A stretch of DNA of 64,000 nt from an uncultured Bryobacterales bacterium (GTDB taxonomy: Bacteria; Acidobacteriota; Terriglobia; Bryobacterales; UBA6623): positions 124,001 through 188,000 of the forward strand of contig CATOTH010000002.1 of NCBI GenBank assembly GCA_951813065.1. The letters run 5' to 3'. The stretch's first letter is position 1. Each line of letters begins with the position of its first letter. The notes under the pieces are model-generated. The model had not been told where the DNA came from and did no database searches. It saw only the letters and a program-made list of their open reading frames with translations. The translations under genes were made by a program, and so were the position numbers. This document shows positions 36,407 to 44,481 of the stretch, piece by piece.

Positions 36407-37693
36407 TCAGATCTCGCGAACGTCCACAACCTCCGCGCGGCAGGGCAAGTGCATGTATCCGTACACTTCACCCGGGCCGCGCGCCATCGGCAGAGCCAAG
36501 GCGTTGTCAACCCAATCGCAGATCTCGTAGTTAACCAGATCGCCGTCGGCGATCGCGGGAGCGAACGAGAACGAGCCGGCATAGAGCTCGGGCACGTCGA
36601 GGTGGAAGTCGACAGTGCGCGCTTCGCCGGGCTCCATCGGGTCCATGGGGCAACCCTCGCGAGCTGTATTGGTGCCCGCGAAATCGATTCCCAAGTGATT
36701 CCGCATCATGAATCCGATGTTGGGAGCGGCGATGCGCCGCGCGGCCCTCGCGGTGATTCGAACCGTCGTCTGCTGGCATGGCACCAGGGCGCGGGCCGCG
36801 CGGCCTCTGCCGTCGAGCACCTCGATACCTGTGACCTCAGCCCGGCCCGTTCCGAAGCGCTGGTCGATATTCGGTAGGTTACGCGCTGCTGCACGGGCGG
36901 GAGCGATTTCGGTTGGCGCCTCGGGGCCGGGAGCGCCCGGGCCTGCGGCGGAGGACGTTCGAATGCGATCCGCCATTCTGGCCAGGTACTTCCGAACGAC
37001 CGCACTCGGCTCGCCCAACTCCGCCACGCGGCCACCGTCCAGCCAGAGTGCGCGCGTGCCAAGCGCCTGCACGTCCGCCATCGCGTGCGATACGAACAGG
37101 ATCGTCACGCGCTTCCGGCGCAACTCGTGCACCTTGCGCATGCAGCGCTGGCGGAAATAGTAGTCGCCCACGGCGAGCGCCTCGTCGACCAAGAGAATCT
37201 CGGGCTCCACGCTGATCGCCACCGCGAATGCCAAGCGAACCACCATTCCCGTCGAGTAGGTCTTCACTGGCCGGTCCATAAAATCCCCGATTTCGGCAAA
37301 CTCCTCGATGCCGGCGAAGCGATCCCGGATCTCGCGCCCGGACAGCCCGAACAGCGAGGCGCTGAGACGGGCGTTTTCGCGTCCTGTGAAATCAGGATGA
37401 AATCCGGCACCCAATTCGAGTAGCGCTGCCACGCGCCCCTGCACTTCGACCGTGCCCTCGGTGGGGCGGAGAATCCCGGCCGCAAGTTGTAGCGAAGTGC
37501 TCTTGCCTGAGCCGTTCGCGCCGATCAGGCACAGGGTTTCGCCGGTGGCGACGTCAAACGACACCTCGCGCAGCGCCCAAAACTCGCCGCTAGCCGTCCC
37601 GCGCCGCGGCCAGACCAACTCTCTCAATCGGTCCGCCGGGCGGAAATAGGCCGCGTAGCGCTTCGAAACAGCATTGAAGACAACCTTGGTCAA
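36407..37693 (-). CDS. wzt: Polysaccharide ABC exporter ATPase Wzt with C-terminal domain
   Basis: This 428-residue ATPase exports O-antigen-like or teichoic-acid-like chains with the permease Wzm. It has Walker A GANGSGKST, the LELGAGFHPDFTGREN Q-loop region typical of Wzt/TagH, a signature segment reading YSTGMVVRLAFAVA, and Walker B EILLVDEALAVGD. Residues about 250-428 form the extra beta-sandwich domain that in Wzt homologues recognises the chain terminus. The first codon is TTG, without an evident Shine-Dalgarno. A gap of 153 bp separates it from wzm, so the start may be misplaced. Confidence 0.9.
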   Translation of the reverse strand: MTKVVFNAVSKRYAAYFRPADRLRELVWPRRGTASGEFWALREVSFDVATGETLCLIGANGSGKSTSLQLAAGILRPTEGTVEVQGRVAALLELGAGFHPDFTGRENARLSASLFGLSGREIRDRFAGIEEFAEIGDFMDRPVKTYSTGMVVRLAFAVAISVEPEILLVDEALAVGDYYFRQRCMRKVHELRRKRVTILFVSHAMADVQALGTRALWLDGGRVAELGEPSAVVRKYLARMADRIRTSSAAGPGAPGPEAPTEIAPARAAARNLPNIDQRFGTGRAEVTGIEVLDGRGRAARALVPCQQTTVRITARAARRIAAPNIGFMMRNHLGIDFAGTNTAREGCPMDPMEPGEARTVDFHLDVPELYAGSFSFAPAIADGDLVNYEICDWVDNALALPMARGPGEVYGYMHLPCRAEVVDVREI

Positions 37694-37846
37694 AGCACTA
37701 CCGCAACGGGCGAGCCGCTGCCTGATCCCATCCTATAGGCGAACCAGGCGGAGCGCATCCGGCGCGACGGGTCCGTGCCCAGGTGCGTTCCGCCGGCGCG
37801 CGCGGATTGGGTGTCGCAGCACGGTAACACGCCGTATCGACCACCG

Positions 37847-38629
37847 CTACATCACGTCCGCAAATCCTCGCTTGGCGCGCCGGAAGAACACCGCGCCCAC
37901 GGCGAACGCTACGAGACTGAAAACCAAGAGTCTCCCCAAATCACCGAGGCCGATCGGCTGGCCTCCCAGGATCGCAGCGCGGTACCCCATCACCACATAT
38001 CGCAGCGGATTCCACTCCAGAGCAGCATCCAGCTTGCCTCGATAGAAGGCTTCGGGCAAGAAGACAGGCGTAACCCAGAACCACGCGGTCATCGCAACCG
38101 AAACAACTTGGGCCGTGTCGCGCAGGTAGACCTGAAACGCGGCCACGATCCACGCGAGCCCGAGGCTGAACATGCCAAGCAATCCGGCAATGACCGGAAG
38201 CTGGGCGAGGAACACGGTGGGAAAATGCCCCCAACCCACCGCAGCCATCACTAGCACGGCGAGGGAAAGCAGGTGCGCCAACCCGGTCGACGCGAGGATA
38301 CTCATCGGTAGGGCCTCTGCCGGGAAAACGCTCTTCTTTATCAGGGCAGAGTGGTCTGTCAACACCGTGGCAGAACGCACGAGAGTCTCGGAAAATAGCA
38401 GCCACGGCAGCATGCCCGCGAGCAGGAACAGCGGGTAGGTCTGGGTCGCTTCGTCCGGCGGGAGGCGCGCTCCAAAGGCGTAGCGAAACAGGAACGTATA
38501 GACCACCAGTAGCACTAACGGGTGAATCACGCCCCAAAGCCAGCCGAGGACCGACCCGACGTAACGCCGTTTGAAGTCCCGCAGGGCGAGTTCGTACAGC
38601 AGGCTGAAGGCGGCTCCCGAAGCTGACAT
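37847..38629 (-). CDS. wzm: Polysaccharide ABC exporter permease Wzm
   Basis: This 260-residue ABC-2 type inner-membrane permease has about six helices. Family marks are the RDFKRRYVGSVLGWLW start, LPWLLFSETLVRS, the VYLRDTAQV loop and WFWVTPVFLPE, then NPLRYVVMGYR near the end. It should pair with the Wzt ATPase encoded downstream and export the glycan built by the next glycosyltransferase. It begins 61 bp after the peptidase gene stop on the same strand. Confidence 0.9.
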   Translation of the reverse strand: MSASGAAFSLLYELALRDFKRRYVGSVLGWLWGVIHPLVLLVVYTFLFRYAFGARLPPDEATQTYPLFLLAGMLPWLLFSETLVRSATVLTDHSALIKKSVFPAEALPMSILASTGLAHLLSLAVLVMAAVGWGHFPTVFLAQLPVIAGLLGMFSLGLAWIVAAFQVYLRDTAQVVSVAMTAWFWVTPVFLPEAFYRGKLDAALEWNPLRYVVMGYRAAILGGQPIGLGDLGRLLVFSLVAFAVGAVFFRRAKRGFADVM

Positions 38630-38690
38630 CGGTCCGTGAGTAGGCTGGGTCCGCTGAGATCGTCGCGCGAATCGCGACAGGCCTGGCCGC

Positions 38691-40550
38691 CTACGGACGC
38701 TCGGCTAGGGTAACCTCCGCGGCTAGCTCCTTGCCATCACGCAACACCTTCACGCTGACTGTTTCGCCAGCTTCGGAACCGCCCAGAAAGAATGTGAAAT
38801 CGTGGAGATTCTGGACCGGGTCGCCGTTCCAGTGTGTCAGGATGTCCCCGGCCTCGAGTCCCGCTTTCGAGGCGGGCGAGCCCGCACGCACGTCCGCGAA
38901 GCGAACGCCGTTCGGCACCTCTCCGAAGTCCGGCACCGACCCGAACCACGGCCCGTACCCGCCGCCGCCAGATCCACCTGGACTGGGTATCGGCGCACTG
39001 GCGGCGAATACCGGTCGGTCTGGCGCGGTCCTGAGTTCATCCACGACACCGCGTGCGATGCCAAGCAGCTCAACCGCCTCGGCACCATTGATCTTGTCCG
39101 CCGTGTCACCGGGCTTGTGGTAGTCCGAATGAAGCCCCGAGAAGAAGAACAACACCGGGATCTTCTTCGCGGCGAACGAGGTGTGGTCGCTGGAGCTGGA
39201 TGCCCTCCGCGCGCTATCGATCCGCAACGAAGACTGGCTGGCAACTCGACCAACCAGCGCCTCGAACTCCTCGGCCGTTCCGAGCCCACCCACGAACAGC
39301 CTGCTGTCCTGGATGCGCCCGACCATGTCGAAGTTGAGCATCGCGACGGCGTTCTCGAGCGGTAGAGTCGGTTGCTCCACCCAGTGGCTCGATCCCAGCA
39401 GGCCGATCTCCTCGCCGGCGAATGCCAGGAACAGCATCCCACGGCGAGGCTTTTCTGGCCGGCTCGCATAGTCCCTGGCGAGTTCCAGAATTGCCGCCAC
39501 CCCGGAGGCATTGTCATCGGCTCCGGGATGGATGTCGCCGACTCGAGACGGGGAGAGCGAACCCTGACCGCCGAGACCCAGGTGATCGTAGTGCGCTCCG
39601 ACAACGAGGTACTCGTCTGTCGCGCCGGGCAGGTATCCCGCGACATTGCTAACAGCCGCCTTCTTATGCTCAACGTCCACTTCCAGGCTAACGCGCAGCG
39701 AGGAAGCGAGCGCGAACGTTTGCGGTCGCTTCGAGGCTTCGATGTCGCGTTCCAGCAGCCGCAACGAGCGGCCGGAGCCACGCAACCACTTCTCGGCGAC
39801 GGCGCTATGGACCTGCACCATGGGGATTCCGGCGTCCGAAGGACCTGAAATACTACCAAACCGGATCAATCCATCCCCTCCCCTGCCACGAGAACGGGAG
39901 TCGACCAGCAGCACGGCTTTGGCTCCACGGTTGCGGGCTTGAATCGCCTTGGAGATCAGATTCGCGTGGCGGGTGTACCGGCGCCTCCTGTTCCGGCGTT
40001 CGGTGTTCCCCTCCTCCTCATCCCGATCCCCGAAGAATTCCGGCTCGTACCGCAAGACGAGCACGATCTTGTCGCGGACGTCGAAGTGGAAGAAATCGTC
40101 GTATCCCAGTTCATCGGCAGTCGCCCCATAACCCGCGAAAACAACCTCTCCCTCGACCTTGCCGCTCGTGGAAAAGTTGATGGGGACGAAATCATCGCCC
40201 AATTCCAGTTCGGTCGCACCGCTGATTCGGTCCACTCGCAGGCTGTTGCTCTCGCCCATCTTGGCGCCCGTGGTCAGTTCGAACCGCTGGAGGTAGGTAC
40301 CGTCGTCACCCGCCGCCTCCAGGCCATGGCTGCGGAAGCGGTTCGCGATGTACTCAGCCGCAAGATCCAATTCCTCCGTGCCGGCACCCCGCCCGCGCAT
40401 CTCGGGAGCGGCCAGGAACCGCACGTGCTCCATGTATCGCTCGACGGCGTCCTCGGCGGATCGCTCCTCTGTGGCAACCAGCGAGGGCGCGACAACCAGC
40501 AACGCTGCGATCGGGAAGAAAACGGGCAAACGGGTTGGGACTCTCGCCAT
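38691..40550 (-). CDS. Exported M28 family zinc peptidase with PA and PDZ domains
   Basis: This 619-residue exported aminopeptidase-like protein has a signal peptide (residues 8-26), an N-terminal peptidase half and an inserted protease-associated domain (about 125-290). The M28 zinc core has ligands His320 (GAHYDHLG), Asp345 (GADDNASG), Glu380/Glu381 (FAGEEIG), Asp408 (NFDMVG) and His478 (SDYHKPGD). A C-terminal PDZ domain (about 530-615) contains the SPASKAGLEAGDIL loop. It may degrade or sense peptides in the periplasm. It has no obvious functional link to the polysaccharide genes downstream. Confidence 0.9.
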   Translation of the reverse strand: MARVPTRLPVFFPIAALLVVAPSLVATEERSAEDAVERYMEHVRFLAAPEMRGRGAGTEELDLAAEYIANRFRSHGLEAAGDDGTYLQRFELTTGAKMGESNSLRVDRISGATELELGDDFVPINFSTSGKVEGEVVFAGYGATADELGYDDFFHFDVRDKIVLVLRYEPEFFGDRDEEEGNTERRNRRRRYTRHANLISKAIQARNRGAKAVLLVDSRSRGRGGDGLIRFGSISGPSDAGIPMVQVHSAVAEKWLRGSGRSLRLLERDIEASKRPQTFALASSLRVSLEVDVEHKKAAVSNVAGYLPGATDEYLVVGAHYDHLGLGGQGSLSPSRVGDIHPGADDNASGVAAILELARDYASRPEKPRRGMLFLAFAGEEIGLLGSSHWVEQPTLPLENAVAMLNFDMVGRIQDSRLFVGGLGTAEEFEALVGRVASQSSLRIDSARRASSSSDHTSFAAKKIPVLFFFSGLHSDYHKPGDTADKINGAEAVELLGIARGVVDELRTAPDRPVFAASAPIPSPGGSGGGGYGPWFGSVPDFGEVPNGVRFADVRAGSPASKAGLEAGDILTHWNGDPVQNLHDFTFFLGGSEAGETVSVKVLRDGKELAAEVTLAERP

Positions 40551-40804
40551 CAGGGGTCTCGTTGGACCATCCGAACGGCAGGCCGAGTGGCCGCGAACTG
40601 GCGCTCCGCCGGCTCCGGATCAGTGGAACCGTTGAAGGATCCCGCTCGGAAGGGGTTTCGCTCCATTGTATAGTTGCGCCGAAAAGGAAGTCTTGCCCAA
40701 CAAGAATGGCCGCGAATCTAGCATTGGCTGTAACGAAGGTATAACCAGAGAGCCCTCAATTTCGCCATAGACATCGACGTTGTACGGTCAGCGCAGCCAA
40801 AACC
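40551..40804. other. Divergent intergenic region
   Basis: These 254 bases between the peptidase and the fusion-protein gene should hold two divergent promoters. It is more AT-rich than its surroundings toward the right, but no consensus pair can be fixed. Confidence 0.3.
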
Positions 40805-42271
40805 ATGCCAGCAACAACTCTGTTTTCGTCAACTTGGCCTCTGAGGCCGTGGTTCTTCGCTAGCGGGCAATCCGAGCAGGCACCCAAGCCGGAAGGCAGC
40901 CCCAGCCCTGAACTTGTACCCGACCCAGGGGGGCAGAAGCCCCACCTGCCAGGCTGGGTGGCGGGGGCGTTGCTAGTCGGCGGCATCGTAATAGGTCTCG
41001 TCATCTTCCAGGCGCTCCAAACGGCAGCGCCGGAGCAAGCGACGGTCATGACCACGACGATCACCACCGCTACCGCAGAGAAGACACAGTTCACCAGGTC
41101 CATTCGCATCGGCGGCACGCTCGGAGCCACGAGTTTCGCCATGATTAGGACGCCCCGCATGAGAGGGGGAAGGGATCGCGGTGGCGGAAGCTCCCTGACC
41201 ATCCAATCGCTCGCCGCAGGCGGCAGCATCGTCCAGGCAGGGGATGTTGTCGCGGAATTCGAGGCGCAGCAAACGCAAGACACGCTCGAAACCTACGAGT
41301 CCATGCTGGCCCAGACCAAGGCGACGGCCTCGACCCGCAAGGCGGAGATCCTGATTGCTACCGAGACGCTGCGGCAGGACTACCGTACGACGAAGGCAGA
41401 AGCGGAGAAAGCCGCGTTTGACTTGCAAACCGCCGAGGTGCGGTCAAAGATCCAGGCGGAAATCTTCGACCTTCTGGCGGAGGAAGGGCGCGCCTCCACG
41501 AAGCAGCTGGAAGAAGAAGTCCGCTTGCAGGAAATCGCCAACGAGGCCGAAAACCGTAGCCTTGACATCACTGTCGAGCAAGACCGGAAGCGACTGGAGC
41601 GGACACTATCCGATTTTGAAAAGATGAAGGTCCGCACCCCCGTGGGAGGCTTGGTTGTGATTGACACGATGTTCTCGAGGGGGCAATTTTCCCAGGCTTC
41701 GCCGGGCGACCAAGTCTACGGCGGTGCGTTCTTCATGCGGGTCGTCGATCTATCGAGCATGGCGCTGTACGCCCAACTGAACCAGGCGGACAGCCAATTG
41801 GTCAGGCTGGGAGATTCAGTGCAGGTTCGCCTGGACGCCTATCCCGGCGCAGTTTTTGAAGGAGTCATCGCGGAGGTTGGTGCGATGGCGACGGCAAGTG
41901 GCGGCGGTGGTAGTGGCGGCCGTCGAGGCCCTCCTGGTTCCTCAGGCTCGAGGGCCGACTGGATCAAGAAAGTTCCCGTTCGCATCGACATCAACGGAAA
42001 TGATGACCGTATTCAGCCGGACCTGTCGGCCAGCGGCGACATCATCCTCGAACAGATCGAGGACGCCTTGGTGGTTCCGCGTGCAGCCGTAGCGAGTCTC
42101 GGCGGCACGAATTCGGTGTGGGTCCATGATGGCGAGGGATTTGTCGAGCGACAGATCGAGGTTGGATCAATCAGCGACACGCAAGTTGTCGTTCTGGCGG
42201 GCTTGCAGGAGGGCGACCGCTTGGCCGCCCAGCCGATTGTCGTCGGCGATGCCCAATACGCGCAACGCTAG
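40805..42271 (+). CDS. HlyD/RND-type periplasmic adaptor protein
   Basis: This 488-residue membrane-fusion protein has a Pro-rich cytoplasmic N-terminus and one membrane helix (about residues 50-72). A lipoyl half (LTIQSLAAGGSIVQAGDVV) is followed by a long coiled coil (about 155-275), then beta-barrel and distal domains. A low-complexity Gly/Ser/Arg insert lies around residues 360-380. It should act with an ABC or RND pump, but none is adjacent. tRNA-Glu and the genomic island follow directly. The start is uncertain because the first about 45 residues lack homology features. Confidence 0.78.
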   Translation: MPATTLFSSTWPLRPWFFASGQSEQAPKPEGSPSPELVPDPGGQKPHLPGWVAGALLVGGIVIGLVIFQALQTAAPEQATVMTTTITTATAEKTQFTRSIRIGGTLGATSFAMIRTPRMRGGRDRGGGSSLTIQSLAAGGSIVQAGDVVAEFEAQQTQDTLETYESMLAQTKATASTRKAEILIATETLRQDYRTTKAEAEKAAFDLQTAEVRSKIQAEIFDLLAEEGRASTKQLEEEVRLQEIANEAENRSLDITVEQDRKRLERTLSDFEKMKVRTPVGGLVVIDTMFSRGQFSQASPGDQVYGGAFFMRVVDLSSMALYAQLNQADSQLVRLGDSVQVRLDAYPGAVFEGVIAEVGAMATASGGGGSGGRRGPPGSSGSRADWIKKVPVRIDINGNDDRIQPDLSASGDIILEQIEDALVVPRAAVASLGGTNSVWVHDGEGFVERQIEVGSISDTQVVVLAGLQEGDRLAAQPIVVGDAQYAQR

Positions 42272-42433
42272 CGAGCATTCGGCCGTTTCGGGGAATACCT
42301 TGTGCCTGCTGCATGTCCGTAGAAGGACCGAGCCTGTTGGACTCTGGCGCTGGTGCGCGGCGCCGTACATAGCGAGCGTTGCCGCGTGCTAGCATCAAAT
42401 GTGGGAGTGCCATTCGGCATTCACGGCTGGTGC

Positions 42434-42511
42434 GTCCCCATCGTCTAGCCCGGCCTAGGACACCGCCCTTTCACGGCGACAACGCGGGTTCGAATCCCGC
42501 TGGGGACGCCA
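42434..42511 (+). tRNA. tRNA-Glu (anticodon TTC), island integration site
   Basis: The acceptor GTCCCCA pairs with TGGGGAC at 42501-42507, followed by G and an encoded CCA. The loop CTTTCAC holds anticodon TTC at 42470-42472. Pair 27-43 appears as C-A, a mild irregularity. The last 13 bases (42499-42511) are repeated at 54857-54869, which marks the tRNA as the attachment site of the island. Confidence 0.95.
42499..42511 (+). repeat. attL: 3' end of tRNA-Glu
   Basis: GCTGGGGACGCCA, the last 13 bases of the tRNA including CCA, is identical to 54857-54869. This is the likely integrase crossover repeat, left copy. Confidence 0.75.
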
Positions 42512-42727
42512 CTTGTTTTGGATTAAGTACCGGAATTTCAGTATGTCGGAGGAGATAGATTAGCAATCTACACCTCAAGGCGTCCCACAACGATGCTCGA
42601 ACGCCAGTCCTCTCAGGATTCCGGCACGTCGGGCAACGATTCCAGCGCACGGCTGTTTCGGGGACAACTCCGCTCCGAAACATCGGTGTGCCAATCTCGC
42701 AGCACGGGAACCGGACGCCCCAAAGCA

Positions 42728-43352
42728 CTAGTAGAGATGCAACACAAGCGCGTCTTGCCGCGCGGCCTCCAGCTCTTCCATGGACACGGGAATCGGCGAG
42801 AATTCCAATTTGTACATCGGCATCTGCCAGCGATTGACCAGCCAGCCGGCCTGCCCCTCACTCGCCTCCTTGCCCGGCAGCCCTTCTCGCCGCAGCCGGA
42901 CAACTAGTTGCTGTCGAAGTTCAACAGCCTTCTCCCATCTCACCCGTTCAGTAAAGTCCACCTGCCCCCAGGCCTCGGATGTCGCACGCAGTCCGCCCGG
43001 TGTCAAGACTCCGATGGCGTCCAGCGCCTCGGCGAGTTGCAAAGACGCCGGTGGAAGGCCCTCCCTCTTGTAGAGATACGAGTTCGGCATGATGTACTCC
43101 CCCGCGTAGCCATCGAGGTGGTGAGTCTTGCGCTCCAGTTCGACGTATTCCCGTCACTGCGCGACGCTCACCGCCTCCCACAACGTCGCCGCCGCGTAGA
43201 ACAGTCGAGGCAGGTGCATGTAGGACCAGCCCACGATCTTCCCGAGACGGCAATCGACAAGACGGGCCGGGCTCCGCCCCGCATCCACCAGTACGAGGGC
43301 CGTTGCCGCCTCCTCCTCAGCGGGGATCCGAAGCGCTGCCGCCTCACTCTCA
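42728..43352 (-). pseudogene. Interrupted hypothetical gene (in-frame TGA)
   Basis: The minus-strand frame encodes a protein-like sequence in two parts. About 65 residues (through RLFYAAATLWEAVSVAQ) are followed by a TGA at 43154-43156. The same frame then continues (REYVELERKTHHLDGY) into a 120-residue part ending VLHLY. Composition is consistent across the stop, which suggests one gene broken by a point mutation. The 5' end meets the stop of the YbjQ-like gene and no clear start is seen. The function is not recognised. Confidence 0.5.
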
Positions 43353-43790
43353 TTGAGCCAACGTGCCGTACAGAATCATCCTTGGATTGCCGTTGCGGGT
43401 TATGTACGGGCTGCTCCTCAGCCCCACGACCGCGTTCGCGCCCGCCTCCACGGCCGCCCCCCGGAGGGTCTTCATCTCGCGGATCAATCCGTCGGCGAGG
43501 GTCCTGCCCGCGAGAGCCCCGGAAGTCGGCAGCACAATAGCCGGGAACTGCGTCTCCGGCCCGGACAGGGCGGTGCATTTCCTGCCAGGAACCGTCTCGG
43601 TGGTGACTACCTGCACGTCGCTCTCCGACTCGAGCGCGGGAGTGATCAGCCCGCTCTTGGTGTTGTAGTTGCCCTTGAGGTCGGGTCTGCTGCACCGCCC
43701 CGCCGAAGCGCCCGTACTAGCAGCCGCCGTCCCCCCGTGGATGCCTTCGTCGACAAGCCCAGACTGCTCGAACCGGTCCAAATAGTCCAC
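43350..43790 (-). CDS. YbjQ-like putative heavy-metal-binding domain protein
   Basis: This frame of 146 residues opens at GTG 43790. The C-terminal half resembles the YbjQ/UPF0145 family: VVTTETVPGRKC, then REMKTLRGAAVEAGANAVVGL and a closing ILYGTL. The N-terminal part (DYLDRFEQSGLVDEGIHGG) may belong to a frameshifted upstream gene rather than to this domain. YbjQ proteins form pentamers of uncertain role. It is placed in decayed island DNA, so expression is uncertain. Confidence 0.5.
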   Translation of the reverse strand: MDYLDRFEQSGLVDEGIHGGTAAASTGASAGRCSRPDLKGNYNTKSGLITPALESESDVQVVTTETVPGRKCTALSGPETQFPAIVLPTSGALAGRTLADGLIREMKTLRGAAVEAGANAVVGLRSSPYITRNGNPRMILYGTLAQ

Positions 43791-43792
43791 AA

Positions 43793-44217
43793 TCTGTCAC
43801 CCGCAACAGAGTCCCCGATGGCGCGAGTGACCATGGCGAACACGCAAATGGAGCGGTAGACATAGTCCCAGAAGTACCGCCTGTGCCCGACTCCTGTTCG
43901 GTTCCGAGCATGCCGCCCATGTGGAAATGCGGCGGGTCAGCGCGATACAACTCCAACAGACGCGGCGCCGCGCCGTGGACATAGTCTGACTGACGATTGC
44001 CGATCGTCCGAAATTGCTCAATCGTCCGGCTCAGGTCGCTGGCGGCCCCCGAAGTGTCCGAAATGACCCGACCGATGTGGGTTTGGAACTTCCGCCTTGG
44101 AGCCCTGTCCCGCTTCTGGGTCGACGCGAGCGGGGCGTGGTGGTCGAACTCGTCCTGCCAGAAGTCCTCCAGGAACCGGGTGCGTTCCAGGTCCGACGCG
44201 AACACCCAAGAAGCCAC
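43793..44217 (-). pseudogene. Frameshifted hypothetical gene
   Basis: Starting near GTG 44217, the frame reads a plausible soluble protein (DLERTRFLEDFWQDEFDHHAPL, then SDYVHGAAPRLLELYRADPP) for about 110 residues. It then turns low-complexity near 43900. A neighbouring frame continues sensibly (RRYFWDYVYRSICVFAMVTRAIGDS). This indicates a single-base shift around 43885-43895. The tail recalls HEPN/DUF5677-like proteins, but weakly. The 5' end overlaps a formylglycine-enzyme-like scrap. Confidence 0.4.
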
Positions 44218-44270
44218 TCGGAAACATTGCCAGTCAGGTCATGGATGCCTACGACGTTCGTCGGGCTCCG
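44214..44270 (-). pseudogene. Formylglycine-generating-enzyme-like (SUMF1) fragment
   Basis: The minus-strand frame reads SPTNVVGIHDLTGNVSEW, close to the FGE signature (..N..GL.DM.GNV.EW). It is closed upstream by TAG at 44271-44273 and loses similarity after the Trp. At 19 codons it is only a relic, if real. Confidence 0.3.
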
Positions 44271-44481
44271 CTATTCGGCTCGTGATAAGCTAGGCACCGC
44301 TAGGAGATATGGCCTAGGCGTGCTTCTTGGTTCCGAAATCGAGGCGCCATTGTGACAATGACCGGAACGCGCGTGGTCCGCATGTCACAGCTAAGTGGCA
44401 TTCGTAATCCCTAGCCGACAGAATGACGACGCTTGGCCATACCGTGGCGAGTATCGACCAGGATCGTACTAGGGTGGAACA
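44218..44481. other. Region upstream of the hybrid kinase gene
   Basis: Apart from the FGE-like scrap, nothing is recognised in these 264 bases. It must hold the promoter of the kinase gene, because the neighbours to the left run the other way. Confidence 0.3.

Noticed and set aside
43154-43156. TGA read as Trp or selenocysteine
   Set aside because: Many intact genes here end in TGA, the IS remnant contains other stop types too, and no selenocysteine-insertion structure is evident. Mutation is simpler.
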